Source: Thalassotalea psychrophila | GTDB taxonomy: Bacteria; Pseudomonadota; Gammaproteobacteria; Enterobacterales; Alteromonadaceae | DNA length: 64,000 bases | Assembly: GCF_031583595.1 (NCBI RefSeq) | Contig: NZ_CP134145.1 | Span: 4,650,001-4,714,000 of the forward strand | Reading direction: 5' to 3' | In this document: positions 1 to 9,319 of the stretch, in pieces | Numbering within the stretch: position 1 is the stretch's first letter | Layout of the letters: each line of letters opens with the position of its first letter | Notes under the pieces: generated by a model | Databases searched by the model: none | Told to the model about the DNA's origin: nothing | What the model saw: the letters and a program-made list of their open reading frames with translations, nothing else | Position numbers and translations under genes: made by a program

Positions 1-682
1 CCCCTAAACCATCTACGGCTGCCTGAAAGCAAAAATAAAAATGCGCAAACGTTTGATTTGAATTCTTTAACAGAGATAACTGTTTCGATTTAGTGATCCA
101 TTGCAGCCAAGCATCGGATCTGGTATCACTATGGATTAATTTAATTTCTTTAAAATCATCTTTTACCTGCTGCCAGTACTCAGGTGAAAACACAGGCCCC
201 ACCCATTCATCGACTAAATGTTGTTTTCTATAATTTTGCGTTAATGCAAAATCATCACGCCTGATCGCCAACGACAATTCATTATCAGCTAAAGTAACTG
301 GGCCACCTGAGGTAGACAGCCGGATGTCAGAGTTGGCGTGTGTTTGGTAAAAGTCAGACATGCGCGGCATCAACCAGCGCATGGTCAATGTTGGTTCACA
401 AGAAATGTTCAGATAATTATTTTTTACTTCAGAGAGTTTGTTAACACCTGTTGTTAGTAGTTGAAAAGATTGCAACGTGTAGGATTTAAGTATCCGACCT
501 TTATCCGTTAATGATACCTTTCGGCCTTGTCGGTGAAAGAGCTTTACCGATAAAAAATCTTCCAAGTTTTTGATCTGTTTGCTCACCGCACCGTGGGTTA
601 TGCATAACTTGTCTGCTGCTTCACTAAAATTTGCTGACTCTGCGGCAACATCAAAAACATGAAATGCTTTTAAATGATTCAT
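1..682 (-). CDS. LysR-family transcriptional regulator (3' end beyond window)
   Basis: Reading the minus strand from an ATG at 682 gives an open frame of 227 codons that runs off the left edge without a stop. The first about 60 residues form a LysR winged helix-turn-helix (LKAFHVFDVAAESANFSEAA, then THGAVSKQIKNLE and LFHRQGR). The start of a periplasmic-binding-like effector domain follows, with TMRWLMPRM. The style is close to the GcvA/AmpR branch of the family. It is transcribed away from the LysE-type exporter that starts at 786. That divergent regulator-exporter layout is typical of LysR control of an amino-acid exporter, so local regulation of the exporter is the likely job (inference). 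The effector is unknown and the last about 70 residues are not visible. Confidence 0.9.
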   Translation of the reverse strand, partial: MNHLKAFHVFDVAAESANFSEAADKLCITHGAVSKQIKNLEDFLSVKLFHRQGRKVSLTDKGRILKSYTLQSFQLLTTGVNKLSEVKNNYLNISCEPTLTMRWLMPRMSDFYQTHANSDIRLSTSGGPVTLADNELSLAIRRDDFALTQNYRKQHLVDEWVGPVFSPEYWQQVKDDFKEIKLIHSDTRSDAWLQWITKSKQLSLLKNSNQTFAHFYFCFQAAVDGLG

Positions 683-785
683 CTTGTAGTTTTACTCACA
701 CTTAAGGTGATGATTATTCGATTATAGAAACCACCAAGAAAATATACAATAGCGGCTCATAATTAACATCATCATTGGAACATCT

Positions 786-1400
786 ATGGAAATTTTAAGT
801 CTTGCCATTGTCGGGCTATTAATTGTTATCAGCCCTGGCGCTGATTTTGTCTTAGTTTTAAAAAATAGCATCAACTCTAACCGCAAAGCTGGGATCTTAA
901 CTGCAATTGGGATCAGCCTTGCTATTGGCGTGCACATAACTTATTCGATGCTAGGTTTAAGTTACTTAATTTCACAGAGTGAGCTAGTGTATAGTGCAGT
1001 AAAATATGCGGGGGCAGCTTACTTAATATATTTAGGTGTGACAGGGATTTTAACCGCGGATGAAAAGCTAGCAACGCTAGAGGTAGGTGCACCTACAGCA
1101 AAACCACTGCAATTTATCTCACAAGGTTTTTTATGCAATATGCTCAACCCAAAAACAATGTTATTTTTCATTAGTTTATTTAGTCAGCTTATTTCAAACA
1201 ATTCGAACGACAACCACTATGCACTAGGCTACGGAATTTATATCGCATTTCTTCATTTTGCCTGGTTTAGTATTGTTGCAATAATATTTACAGCAAAATC
1301 TCTACAAAATCACATTTTAAATATGAAAAAAAGGTTAAATCAAGCTTGTGGGTTAGGCTTAATTTCATTTGGAGTGGTTTTAGCAATTAACACATATTAG
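786..1400 (+). CDS. LysE/RhtB-family amino-acid exporter
   Basis: A 204-residue membrane protein with the family's N-terminal signature (LLIVISPGADFVLVLKNS) and the GISLAIGVHITYSMLGLSYL segment. About six hydrophobic segments are visible, and NMLNPKTMLFFISLFSQ is the conserved mid-protein motif. Length is typical for RhtB/LysE exporters (about 200 to 210 residues), which pump amino acids or derivatives such as homoserine, threonine, lysine or arginine out across the inner membrane. The substrate cannot be read from sequence. It is divergent from a LysR gene, with 103 bp between the two starts, so that regulator probably controls it. Confidence 0.88.
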   Translation: MEILSLAIVGLLIVISPGADFVLVLKNSINSNRKAGILTAIGISLAIGVHITYSMLGLSYLISQSELVYSAVKYAGAAYLIYLGVTGILTADEKLATLEVGAPTAKPLQFISQGFLCNMLNPKTMLFFISLFSQLISNNSNDNHYALGYGIYIAFLHFAWFSIVAIIFTAKSLQNHILNMKKRLNQACGLGLISFGVVLAINTY

Positions 1401-1448
1401 TTTAGCAACTAAGAATAATGATGGCAGTAAATTAATAGAATAACCTGC

Positions 1449-1484
1449 TCCATCCAATTTTTTCTAGTAAAAGAACTGGATGGA
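1449..1484. terminator. weak inverted repeat between convergent genes
   Basis: TCCATCCA (1449-1456) and TGGATGGA (1477-1484) form an 8-bp stem around a T-rich loop between the exporter (plus) and the flavoprotein (minus). There is no clean U-run directly after the stem on either strand, so the terminator role is only suggested by position. Confidence 0.35.
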
Positions 1485-1512
1485 TAAGGTTTAAATTAGT
1501 GATTAATAATAA

Positions 1513-2703
1513 TCAAACAACCTGCCCTGCTGCCCAACCACTAGACCAAGCCCATTGGAAGTTATAACCTCCTAACCAGCCAGTTACGTCAGCTACTTCG
1601 CCAATAAAATATAAACCCGGAGACTTTTTGCTCTCCATAGTTTTACTTGATAGCTCATCAGTATCAACACCACCTAAAGTGACTTCAGCTGTTCGATAGC
1701 CTTCAGTACCATTAGGCTTGATTTGCCAATTATGGAAATAATCAGCAATGTCTTTAAACTCTTGATGGTTTAATTGATTCATCGGTTTATCAGGCAGTTC
1801 TTCGGCGGCATATAAACGTTCAATCAACCGTTTAGGCAGCAAATGACTTAACGCTGTTTTTAAAGCTCGTTGTGGGCTTTCTTGACGAATATCTTGTAAG
1901 CGTTGTTCTAGGTCATAATCAGGAATTAAATTGATACTTACTGATTGACCCGCTTTCCAGAAAGAAGATATTTGTAAAATTGCCGGGCCAGATAATCCAC
2001 GGTGAGTAAATAAAATGTTTTCTCTAAAACTGGTGGTGTCTTCGCTGGTAACAATACTATCGACACTAATACCCGATAAACCATCGAAGCGCTGCTTGTC
2101 TTGATCTTGCAAGGTGAAAGGAACTAAAGCGGCACAAGTTGGTAATACGTTTAAACCAAATTGTTCGGCAATTTTATACCCAATTGGAGTAGCGCCAAGT
2201 TTTGGCATGGTTAAACCGCCGGCGGCAACAACTAACGATTGGCACTGAAAATCTTTGCCATTAGTTGTTACAATATAGCCTTCGTCAGTTTTATTTACTT
2301 TATAAACTTCTGATTGTAAGTGAATACCCACTCCGGCCCAGTCACACTCAGTTAGTAATATATCAACAATATCATGTGCCGATTCATCACAAAACAACTG
2401 CCCTAAAGTTTTATGATGATATTCCACACCATGACGCTCTACCATGTCGATAAAATCGTATTGAGTGTAACGACTAAGTGCAGATTTAACAAAGTGGGGA
2501 TTGCTACAAAGGTAGTTGCTTGGCTCGGCATGTTGATTAGTAAAATTACAACGACCGCCACCACTAATAATGATTTTACGGCCAGGCTTTTTACCCATAT
2601 CAACTACGGCAACACTGCGCCCACGGTAACCGGCATTAATAGCGCACATAAGGCCAGCCGCGCCGGCCCCTATGACTAAAACGTCTACTTTTTCCAGTGA
2701 CAC
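1513..2703 (-). CDS. HI0933/YhiN-family FAD-dependent oxidoreductase
   Basis: 396 residues. The N-terminus carries a dinucleotide-binding fold (VDVLVIGAGAAGLMCAINAGYRG) followed by the family hallmark GRKIIISGGGRCNFTNQHAEPSNY. The centre holds GGLTMPKLGATPIGYKIAEQFG, and the C-terminus has the second FAD contact region with GLYFIGEVADVTGWLGGYNFQWAWSSG. These match the HI0933-like flavoproteins (BaiN/RdsA group), whose precise reaction in most bacteria is unknown. The gene ends 110 bp from the convergent exporter. It starts 5 bp after the ferritin stop codon on the same strand, suggesting co-transcription with the ferritin and peroxiredoxin. Confidence 0.88.
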   Translation of the reverse strand: MSLEKVDVLVIGAGAAGLMCAINAGYRGRSVAVVDMGKKPGRKIIISGGGRCNFTNQHAEPSNYLCSNPHFVKSALSRYTQYDFIDMVERHGVEYHHKTLGQLFCDESAHDIVDILLTECDWAGVGIHLQSEVYKVNKTDEGYIVTTNGKDFQCQSLVVAAGGLTMPKLGATPIGYKIAEQFGLNVLPTCAALVPFTLQDQDKQRFDGLSGISVDSIVTSEDTTSFRENILFTHRGLSGPAILQISSFWKAGQSVSINLIPDYDLEQRLQDIRQESPQRALKTALSHLLPKRLIERLYAAEELPDKPMNQLNHQEFKDIADYFHNWQIKPNGTEGYRTAEVTLGGVDTDELSSKTMESKKSPGLYFIGEVADVTGWLGGYNFQWAWSSGWAAGQVV

Positions 2704-2708
2704 CTTTA

Positions 2709-3236
2709 TTACATACCTGGTTCAGGTACAGCTGAAGTTGAACCTTGTTTGGCCATTTCAGCAAGATCTTTATCAACAAAGAATAAGGCGTGACCATCGT
2801 TGCCAACCAATTCAATTTTGTCAATAATGCTTTTAAACAGGGTTTCTTCTTCATGTTGCTCAGAAACAAACCATTGTAAAAAGTTGAAGGTAGAATAGTC
2901 TTGATTGGTAAATGCAAAATGAGCTAAAGAGTTAATTTTTTCAGTAATTAAGCACTCATGTTCATATGTCGCCTGAAATACATCTACTAGCGATTTAAAT
3001 TCATGCGGCGGAGCTTCAATAGCACCTAAAATTGGCATAGAGCCAGTTTCACTCACATAAGTAAAAATACGGTTCATATGCTGCATTTCTTCAATAGCAT
3101 GCTTGTGCATAAATGCAGCCGCGCCTTCAAAGCCTTTATCTTCACACCAGGCACTCATTTGCAGGTATAAATTTGATGAATAAAACTCTAAATTAATTTG
3201 GCTGTTTAATTGGTCAACCATTTCTTTTTTCAACAT
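2709..3236 (-). CDS. ftnA: Non-heme ferritin (FtnA type)
   Basis: 175 residues with the four-helix ferritin fold. Iron-ligand glutamates and histidine appear in [22 protein letters not shown] and [14 protein letters not shown], with a further acidic helix at [20 protein letters not shown]. It stores iron in the cytoplasm as a 24-mer after ferroxidation. Length and motifs fit bacterial ferritin FtnA rather than heme-containing bacterioferritin. It lies 17 bp downstream of the peroxiredoxin and 5 bp upstream of the flavoprotein, a compact cluster that plausibly links iron storage to peroxide defence (inference from spacing). Confidence 0.92.
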   Translation of the reverse strand: MLKKEMVDQLNSQINLEFYSSNLYLQMSAWCEDKGFEGAAAFMHKHAIEEMQHMNRIFTYVSETGSMPILGAIEAPPHEFKSLVDVFQATYEHECLITEKINSLAHFAFTNQDYSTFNFLQWFVSEQHEEETLFKSIIDKIELVGNDGHALFFVDKDLAEMAKQGSTSAVPEPGM

Positions 3237-3253
3237 AACAATCTCTTTATTTT

Positions 3254-3727
3254 CTAAAGTACGGCAAGTACGCTTTCAGCTTTACTTACTTCAAATTCTT
3301 TCGGTGCTTCGATATTTAAATGAGTAACTACGCCATTTTCGATAACCATAGCATACCGTTGTGAACGTATACCACCAAAACCGGCAGTGTCCATTTCTAA
3401 GCCTAATAGCTTGGTAAAACTACCATCACCATCAGCTAACATCATTATGTTTTCAGCATTTTGGGCATTTCCCCATGCTTCCATAACAAAAGCGTCATTT
3501 ACTGATAAACAAATAATTTGGTCAACGCCCTTGGCCTTGAACTCATCAAATTTTACTACGTAGCCAGGTAAATGCGATACCGAACACGTTGGTGTAAATG
3601 CACCTGGTACAGCAAACATCACTGTTTTTTTATTGGCAAATAATTCGTCAGTGCTATGGTTTTCCATACCACTCGCGGTTAATTGTTGTAATGTTCCTGC
3701 AGGAATAGTGTCGTTAACTTTGATCAT
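3254..3727 (-). CDS. Peroxiredoxin, Prx5 type
   Basis: 157 residues with the Prx5 active-site segment [16 protein letters not shown]. The peroxidatic cysteine is Cys48 and the conserved Thr/Pro surround it. [21 protein letters not shown] near the C-terminus contains the conserved Arg. Members reduce hydrogen peroxide and alkyl hydroperoxides using glutaredoxin/glutathione or thioredoxin. There is no signal peptide, so it is cytoplasmic. It is the first gene of the peroxiredoxin-ferritin-flavoprotein run, and 135 bp separate it from the divergent NYN gene, which leaves room for both promoters. Confidence 0.92.
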   Translation of the reverse strand: MIKVNDTIPAGTLQQLTASGMENHSTDELFANKKTVMFAVPGAFTPTCSVSHLPGYVVKFDEFKAKGVDQIICLSVNDAFVMEAWGNAQNAENIMMLADGDGSFTKLLGLEMDTAGFGGIRSQRYAMVIENGVVTHLNIEAPKEFEVSKAESVLAVL

Positions 3728-3862
3728 GAGTAACCTGTATATTTGGAAGATAGTTTAAATATTTTATCATCAAGATTATAAGACGAATATTGCCATTTGT
3801 CTGAATTTTTATAATTAATCGAGTAAACTAGATCCCAACCAATCTAAACATTTGAAAATTTA

Positions 3863-4351
3863 ATGCCTGAAGCCAATGGAAAAACAGTCGCCATTTTTGT
3901 CGATGTACAAAATATTTATTATACCTGCCGCCAAGGTTTTAACCGCAGCTTTGACTATAATACGTTTTGGGCATATGCTGGTGCTAATCATCAAATTATT
4001 AAAGCCAATGCGTACGCGATAGATTCAGGCAATGAAAAACAGCGCCAATTTCAAAATATATTAAGAGCGATTGGCTTTGAAGTGAAACTTAAACCATACA
4101 TTCAACGCAAAGATGGCAGTGCGAAAGGCGATTGGGATGTAGGAATAACGTTAGATGCGATTGAATATGGGCCTAAAGCCGACAAAGTCATTTTGTTGTC
4201 AGGTGATGGTGACTTTGATTTATTGGTAAATAAACTGCGTAGTAAATTTAAATGTGAAGTAGAAGTAGTTGGGGTTGAACAACTTACCGCAAATTCATTA
4301 CTAATAGCATGTGATAAATTCACCCCTATCAATGGCGACTTATTGCTGTAA
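3863..4351 (+). CDS. NYN-domain (LabA/DUF88-like) protein
   Basis: 162 residues forming a single NYN/PIN-like nuclease domain. It has an N-terminal acidic strand (VAIFVDVQNIYYTCRQ), a central KGDWDVGITLDAIEYGPKADKVILLSGDGDFDLLV and a late TANSLLIACDKF. The conserved Asp residues are those expected to bind metal in this fold. LabA/DUF88 proteins are predicted RNases or RNA-processing factors, and the role in this organism is unknown. It stands alone, divergent from the peroxiredoxin and convergent with ilvA. Confidence 0.82.
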   Translation: MPEANGKTVAIFVDVQNIYYTCRQGFNRSFDYNTFWAYAGANHQIIKANAYAIDSGNEKQRQFQNILRAIGFEVKLKPYIQRKDGSAKGDWDVGITLDAIEYGPKADKVILLSGDGDFDLLVNKLRSKFKCEVEVVGVEQLTANSLLIACDKFTPINGDLLL

Positions 4352-4377
4352 AGAAACAATACGCTAAGTTGTTAACA

Positions 4378-4408
4378 TAACCTTAACCAATTAGTTTGGT
4401 TAAGGTTA
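4378..4408. terminator. bidirectional intrinsic terminator
   Basis: TAACCTTAACCAA (4378-4390) and TTGGTTAAGGTTA (4396-4408) make a perfect 13-bp stem with a 5-nt loop. It sits between the stop codons of the convergent NYN gene and ilvA. U-runs are short, but position and perfect pairing support a shared terminator. Confidence 0.6.
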
Positions 4409-4417
4409 GTAGTAACA

Positions 4418-5989
4418 TTATTTACTCAAAAATGCTTGATAAGCAGGATTGTCGGTTTCTTCTTTATAGTTAAAACCTAAGTCTTTTAGATGACGAAAAA
4501 AGGCTAACTGGTTGTCATTATTAACTTCTATACCAGCCAACACTTGACCAAAAGCAGCACCGTGGTTGCGATAATGAAATAACGATATATTCCATAATTC
4601 ACCTAAAGTATCTAAGAATTTTTCCAATGCTCCTGGGTATTCAGGAAATTCAAAACTAAATAATCGTTCATTTTGGGGAGCAGTTGCTTGCCCGCCGATC
4701 ATGTAACGTACATGCAATTTAGCCAGCTCATTATCAGTAAAGTCGCTTACTTCATAACCTTGAGCTGATAGATCATCAATAAGCTGTTCAAGCTCTGCTT
4801 TACCTTCACTTAAACGTACACCAACAAAGATATGAGCTTGCGATTGATCAGCATAGCGATAGTTAAATTCTGTGATGGCTTTACCATTTAGAGCTTGGCA
4901 AAAATGACGAAAACTGCCTTTTTCTTCAGGAATCACTACCGAGAGTACTGCTTCTTTTTGCTCACCAAGTTCACAACGCTCAGAAACATAACGAAGCGAG
5001 TGAAAATTCATATTAGCGCCAGACAACACCGCCGCGAGTTTTTCATTACCTGCACTAGTTTGGCAATATTTAGTTAAACCCGCTAATGATAAAGCGCCAG
5101 CTGGTTCGGCAATTACACGAGTTTGCTCAAAGATATCTTTTATTGATGCACAAATTTCATCACTAGACACTGTAATAACGTCATCACAAAAGTGCTTAAT
5201 CAGTGAAAAAGTATGGGTGCCAATTCGTTTAACCGCTACGCCATCAGCAAATAAGCCAACATGATCTAAATCTACTGGCTTGCCAGCGGCCATCGCTGCA
5301 GCTAAACACGCTGAGTCTTCAGCTTCAACACCAATAACTTTAGTATTTGGAGATAGCTGCTTTAAATAAACAGCCATACCAGCAAGTAAACCACCACCGC
5401 CCACAGGGATAAAGACAACGTCAGCATTAGGCAGTTGTTGCATTAATTCTTTTGCAACAGTGCCCTGCCCAGCAATAACATCCGGATCATCAAACGGGTG
5501 GATAATGGTTTTATTTTCTTGCTCTGCATATTCCATTGAAGCTTGTTGGGCTTCGTTAAAACTTTTACCTACTAAGCGCACTTCGGCGCCAAAACGGCGG
5601 ACATTATCAACTTTAATATCTGGCGTGGTAATAGGCATAAAAATAGTGGCTTTTATACCCAACTTTTTAGCCGCTAGAGCCAAGCCTTGCGCATGATTAC
5701 CCGCAGAGGCAGCAACTACGCCAAACTGACTTTGTTCTTTAGACAGTTGCGAAAGCTTGTTATAAGCGCCACGTAATTTAAACGAGTGTACAGGTTGCTG
5801 ATCTTCACGCTTTAAATAAATGTCATTACCAAGCTTGGTTGATAATTTAGTACAAGCTGTAAGCGATGTTTCAACGGCGACATCATACACTGGAGCTACT
5901 AAAATTCGACGTAAATATTCTAAACCAATATCTCTCATCGCCTGTTTTCCTTTTTGTGTAAGCGCCACTGTTGCAGTATTAGTTGCCAT
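4418..5989 (-). CDS. ilvA: Threonine ammonia-lyase, biosynthetic
   Basis: 523 residues, close to the long biosynthetic IlvA of E. coli (514). It deaminates threonine to 2-oxobutanoate, the first committed step to isoleucine, using PLP. The PLP lysine is Lys71 in PVHSFKLRGAYN, and the phosphate-binding glycine loop is PVGGGGLLAGMAVYL near residue 200. The C-terminal about 190 residues hold two ACT-like regulatory repeats (SVVIPEEKGSFRHFCQALNG and FSFEFPEYPGALEKFLDTLG), which normally give isoleucine inhibition and valine activation. It is the last gene of ilvE-ilvD-ilvA, 11 bp after ilvD, under the attenuator at about 9.3 kb. Confidence 0.97.
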   Translation of the reverse strand: MATNTATVALTQKGKQAMRDIGLEYLRRILVAPVYDVAVETSLTACTKLSTKLGNDIYLKREDQQPVHSFKLRGAYNKLSQLSKEQSQFGVVAASAGNHAQGLALAAKKLGIKATIFMPITTPDIKVDNVRRFGAEVRLVGKSFNEAQQASMEYAEQENKTIIHPFDDPDVIAGQGTVAKELMQQLPNADVVFIPVGGGGLLAGMAVYLKQLSPNTKVIGVEAEDSACLAAAMAAGKPVDLDHVGLFADGVAVKRIGTHTFSLIKHFCDDVITVSSDEICASIKDIFEQTRVIAEPAGALSLAGLTKYCQTSAGNEKLAAVLSGANMNFHSLRYVSERCELGEQKEAVLSVVIPEEKGSFRHFCQALNGKAITEFNYRYADQSQAHIFVGVRLSEGKAELEQLIDDLSAQGYEVSDFTDNELAKLHVRYMIGGQATAPQNERLFSFEFPEYPGALEKFLDTLGELWNISLFHYRNHGAAFGQVLAGIEVNNDNQLAFFRHLKDLGFNYKEETDNPAYQAFLSK

Positions 5990-6000
5990 TTTCTACCTAT

Positions 6001-7860
6001 TTAATAACCTAATCCGTCAAGCATTTCTCTATTACGAACAGCACCTTTGTCAGCACTGGTTGCTAGCATTGCATAATTTTTTAATGCGTAACTAATTGGA
6101 CGATCTCGATTCACTGGTTTCCAAGCTTTAACGCCTTTAGCATCCATTGCGTTACGGCGAGATGCTAACTCTTCAGCAGAAATTTTAATTTCAATAGCAC
6201 GGTTAGGGATATCAATATGAATAATATCACCTTGCTCAACTAAACCAATAGTGCCGCCAGCAGCAGCTTCTGGAGAAACATGGCCAATTGACAAGCCTGA
6301 TGTACCACCAGAGAAACGACCATCAGTTAACAATGCACAGGCTTTACCAAGACCCATCGATTTTAAATAGGTGGTTGGATACAACATCTCTTGCATACCT
6401 GGACCCCCTTTAGGTCCTTCGTAACGTATAACAACTACTTCGCCAGCCACTACTTTGCCATCTAAAATACCCGCGACGGCAGCATCTTGGCTTTCAAAAA
6501 TATGTGCCGGACCAGTAAAGGTTAGGTTATCGTCTGATACGCCCGCAGTTTTAACAACACAACCGTCGACAGCAATATTACCGGAGAGTACAGCTAAACC
6601 ACCTTCTGTTGAAAAAGCATTTTCAAGATTACGAATACAACCATTTTCTCTGTCATCGTCTAAGGTATCCCAGCGACAATCTTGGCTAAATGCTTTAGTG
6701 GTACGAATACCAGCAGGTCCTGCGCGGTAGAATTTTTTAACGTCTTCATCGTCTGTGACCGTAATATCATACTTAGCAATTACATCAGCTAATGTAGTAC
6801 CTAATACATTTGGCACATCAGTAGTTAATAAATTAGCGCGCGCTAATTCACCTAAGATAGCGATTACACCTCCTGCACGATGGACATCTTCCATATGATA
6901 TTCAGGTGTTGATGGCGCAACTTTACATAACTGCGGCACAATGCGTGATAATTTATCCATGTCCTCCATGGTGTAATCTATTTCAGCTTCTTGTGCTGTG
7001 GCGAGTAAATGCAAAATGGTATTGGTTGAACCACCCATGGCAATATCTAGACACATAGCATTTGCAAAAGCAGCTTTATTGGCAATATTACGTGGTAATG
7101 CCGATTCATCATTATCTTGGTAATAACGTTTAGTTAACTCAACTATTTGCTTACCAGCATCTAAAAATAATTTTTCTCTATCAGCATGAGTTGCTAACAT
7201 AGAACCGTTACCTGGCAGGGCTAAACCTAATGCTTCAGCTAAACAGTTCATCGAGTTAGCAGTGAACATACCTGAACATGAACCACACGTTGGACAGGCA
7301 GAACGTTCAACTTGATCAGACTGTTCGTCAGATACTTTTGGATCAGCACCTTGTATCATGGCATCAACTAAATCAAGCTTGATGATTTGATCGGAAAGCT
7401 TGGTTTTACCAGCCTCCATCGGGCCACCTGAAACAAAAATCACCGGTATGTTTAAGCGCATTGCCGCCATTAACATACCAGGTGTAATTTTGTCACAGTT
7501 TGAAATACATACCATAGCATCGGCACAATGTGCATTAACCATGTATTCGACTGAGTCAGCAATTAAGTCACGCGAAGGTAAGCTATAAAGCATACCGCTG
7601 TGACCCATGGCAATACCGTCATCAACGGCGATAGTATTAAACTCTTTCGCTACACCGCCAGCTTCTTCAATTGCGCCTGCCACTAACTGGCCCATGTCCT
7701 TTAAATGTACATGGCCAGGAACAAATTGAGTGAATGAATTCACTACAGCAATAATTGGCTTACCAAAGTCGCCATCGGTCATACCGGTTGCACGCCATAA
7801 AGCACGGGCACCTGCCATATTACGGCCTTGGGTAGACGTTGCTGATTTCAATTTTGGCAT
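6001..7860 (-). CDS. ilvD: Dihydroxy-acid dehydratase
   Basis: 619 residues against about 616 in E. coli. It dehydrates 2,3-dihydroxy-isovalerate and -methylvalerate to the 2-oxo acids in valine, leucine and isoleucine synthesis. Fe-S cluster cysteines are visible as Cys122 in SNCDKITPG and Cys189/192/195 in CPTCGSCSG. Other family motifs are [43 protein letters not shown] and the C-terminal [14 protein letters not shown]. It lies 36 bp downstream of ilvE and 11 bp upstream of ilvA. Confidence 0.98.
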   Translation of the reverse strand: MPKLKSATSTQGRNMAGARALWRATGMTDGDFGKPIIAVVNSFTQFVPGHVHLKDMGQLVAGAIEEAGGVAKEFNTIAVDDGIAMGHSGMLYSLPSRDLIADSVEYMVNAHCADAMVCISNCDKITPGMLMAAMRLNIPVIFVSGGPMEAGKTKLSDQIIKLDLVDAMIQGADPKVSDEQSDQVERSACPTCGSCSGMFTANSMNCLAEALGLALPGNGSMLATHADREKLFLDAGKQIVELTKRYYQDNDESALPRNIANKAAFANAMCLDIAMGGSTNTILHLLATAQEAEIDYTMEDMDKLSRIVPQLCKVAPSTPEYHMEDVHRAGGVIAILGELARANLLTTDVPNVLGTTLADVIAKYDITVTDDEDVKKFYRAGPAGIRTTKAFSQDCRWDTLDDDRENGCIRNLENAFSTEGGLAVLSGNIAVDGCVVKTAGVSDDNLTFTGPAHIFESQDAAVAGILDGKVVAGEVVVIRYEGPKGGPGMQEMLYPTTYLKSMGLGKACALLTDGRFSGGTSGLSIGHVSPEAAAGGTIGLVEQGDIIHIDIPNRAIEIKISAEELASRRNAMDAKGVKAWKPVNRDRPISYALKNYAMLATSADKGAVRNREMLDGLGY

Positions 7861-7896
7861 TGTATTTCCTTTGTGTTTTTCTATAAATTTAAATGA

Positions 7897-8823
7897 TTAT
7901 TTAACTGGATCTAACCAGTTATTAGCAATCTCGGTTGTTCCATCGAACATACCAAAGAATGCATCTTGAATTTTCTTAGTAATTTCACCACGTTTACCAC
8001 AGCCAACTTGCATACCATCTACAGTACTTACCGGTACAACTTCAGTTGCAGTGCCACACATAAAGAATTCATCAGCAAGATAAAGCGCTTCACGAGCAAT
8101 AAGCTCTTCTCTAACTTCATAGCCCATTTGTTTTGCTAAAGTAATTACGGTGTCACGAGTTAAGCCAGGTAAAATTGAACAAGAACCAGGAGGTGTATAA
8201 ATGATGCCTTTGCGAATTAAGAATAAGTTTTGACCTGCGCCTTCACTTACGTAATTGTTAACATCTAAAGCAATACCCTCAGTGTAACCATGGCGTGCAG
8301 CTTCGCGAGAAATTAATTGTGATGATAAGTAGTTACCACCAGCTTTAGCTGCCGTTGGTATAGTATTAGGTGCTATGCGGTTCCATGAAGACACACCAAC
8401 ATTTACGCCATTTTCCATAGCATCAGCGCCAAGGTAAGCTTCCCAGCTGAATGCCGCAACCATTAAGTCAGCTTTTGCATCATCGGCCGGACGTAAGCCC
8501 ATGCCGATATCACCTAAAAATGCTAGAGGGCGTAAGTAAGCTGAATCTAAACCATTTTCCGCTACAGAATCACGACACGCTTGCATCACTTCTTCACGCG
8601 TAAATGGAATATTCATACGGTAAATTTTGGCCGAATCGAATAAGCGATCAATATGCTCTTCTAAACGGAAGATACAAGTACCTTTATGGGTTTTATAAGC
8701 ACGGATACCTTCAAATACAGATGAACCATAATGTAATGCGTGGCTCATTACGTGTACCGTAGCATTTTGCCACGGCATTAATTCACCATTAAACCAAATT
8801 TGTTCAGCGTTAACTTTAGCCAT
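7897..8823 (-). CDS. ilvE: Branched-chain amino-acid aminotransferase
   Basis: 308 residues, fold-type IV PLP transaminase making the final step to Val, Leu and Ile. Motifs: IWFNGELMPWQNATVHVMSHALHYGSSVFEGIRAY at the start, the PLP lysine in TAAKAGGNYLSSQLISREA, YVSEGAGQNLFLIRKG, and CGTATEVVPVSTVDG near the end. A good Shine-Dalgarno (GGAAAGAG) precedes the ATG. It is the first structural gene of the local ilv operon. The usual preceding genes ilvG and ilvM are missing, and about 440 nt of untranslated leader separates it from the attenuator terminator. Confidence 0.98.
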   Translation of the reverse strand: MAKVNAEQIWFNGELMPWQNATVHVMSHALHYGSSVFEGIRAYKTHKGTCIFRLEEHIDRLFDSAKIYRMNIPFTREEVMQACRDSVAENGLDSAYLRPLAFLGDIGMGLRPADDAKADLMVAAFSWEAYLGADAMENGVNVGVSSWNRIAPNTIPTAAKAGGNYLSSQLISREAARHGYTEGIALDVNNYVSEGAGQNLFLIRKGIIYTPPGSCSILPGLTRDTVITLAKQMGYEVREELIAREALYLADEFFMCGTATEVVPVSTVDGMQVGCGKRGEITKKIQDAFFGMFDGTTEIANNWLDPVK

Positions 8824-9262
8824 TTCTCTTTCCTAATACTTAAATAATTGATTTTATTTGTAACAATAAAATCATAAATGTGTGTTGAGCCCGATCTTCA
8901 ACGTTTATTCAAACAATGTCGATACTTTGACTAAATTGACAATTCAAAAACTAACGAATTTGTCACAAAGTACTGACACTTGCCTCAATAAGGACCACAC
9001 AATTCAATGAATGCATTGAGTTTAGCATAGCCACAGGCGGTACATTAATCCTTTAGTGTTATAAATCTGTACTAAGATATAACGGCATTTATGCGCGAGC
9101 ATTTTTTGCAGCATATACCTGCTGCGCGGTTGGTTTACTGATTGTTCAATAAACACTAATTTTTCCATCGTCCCTGAACCATGGTGATTTGCATTCCATC
9201 ATCCCTGAAGTGAGTCAATTTCATGCCATCCATGGCTCGTGAGGATAAGTATATCCCTATAC
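8824..9262 (-). other. long untranslated leader between attenuator and ilvE
   Basis: This 439-nt stretch lies after the attenuator terminator and before the ilvE start. No ilvG or ilvM coding sequence or recognisable remnant is seen on either strand. The only visible structure is the GGA-rich imperfect repeat block at 9163-9240. In the mRNA sense a short frame of about 22 codons starts within that block, but it has no supporting ribosome-binding site. The rest is AT-rich and looks unstructured. Confidence 0.5.
9163..9240 (-). repeat. imperfect 30/31-bp tandem repeat, GGA-rich in ilv mRNA sense
   Basis: On the plus strand TTCCATCGTCCCTGAA (from 9163) recurs as TTCCATCATCCCTGAA (from 9194), and a degenerate third unit begins TGCCATCCATGG (from 9224). 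Periods are 31 and 30 bp. In the sense of the ilv transcript the block reads as alternating AGGGAY and ATGGAN motifs, five in about 75 nt. These resemble the ANGGA core bound by CsrA/RsmA proteins. It could also simply be an intergenic repeat family. Confidence 0.5.
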
Positions 9263-9296
9263 AAAAAACCCCCCGGTTTTCTCAAAGCGGGGGGTT
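9263..9296 (-). terminator. ilv attenuator: intrinsic terminator
   Basis: In the minus-strand sense AACCCCCCG (9296-9288) pairs with CGGGGGGTT (9275-9267), a 9-bp GC-rich stem with a 12-nt loop. It is followed directly by a run of six T in total (9268-9263). This is a strong rho-independent terminator placed 24 nt after the stop codon of the Ile/Leu/Val-rich leader peptide and upstream of ilvE. The arrangement is that of ilv attenuation, where ribosome stalling at scarce Ile, Leu or Val codons prevents the terminator from forming. Confidence 0.88.
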
Positions 9297-9319
9297 GATA
9301 TTTGGTTATTTAAACTAAC

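Noticed and set aside
9174..9252. Small frame with ATG GAT GGC in the ilvE leader
   Set aside because: About 22 codons, no ribosome-binding site and made up almost wholly of the repeat units. Better explained as non-coding repeat.
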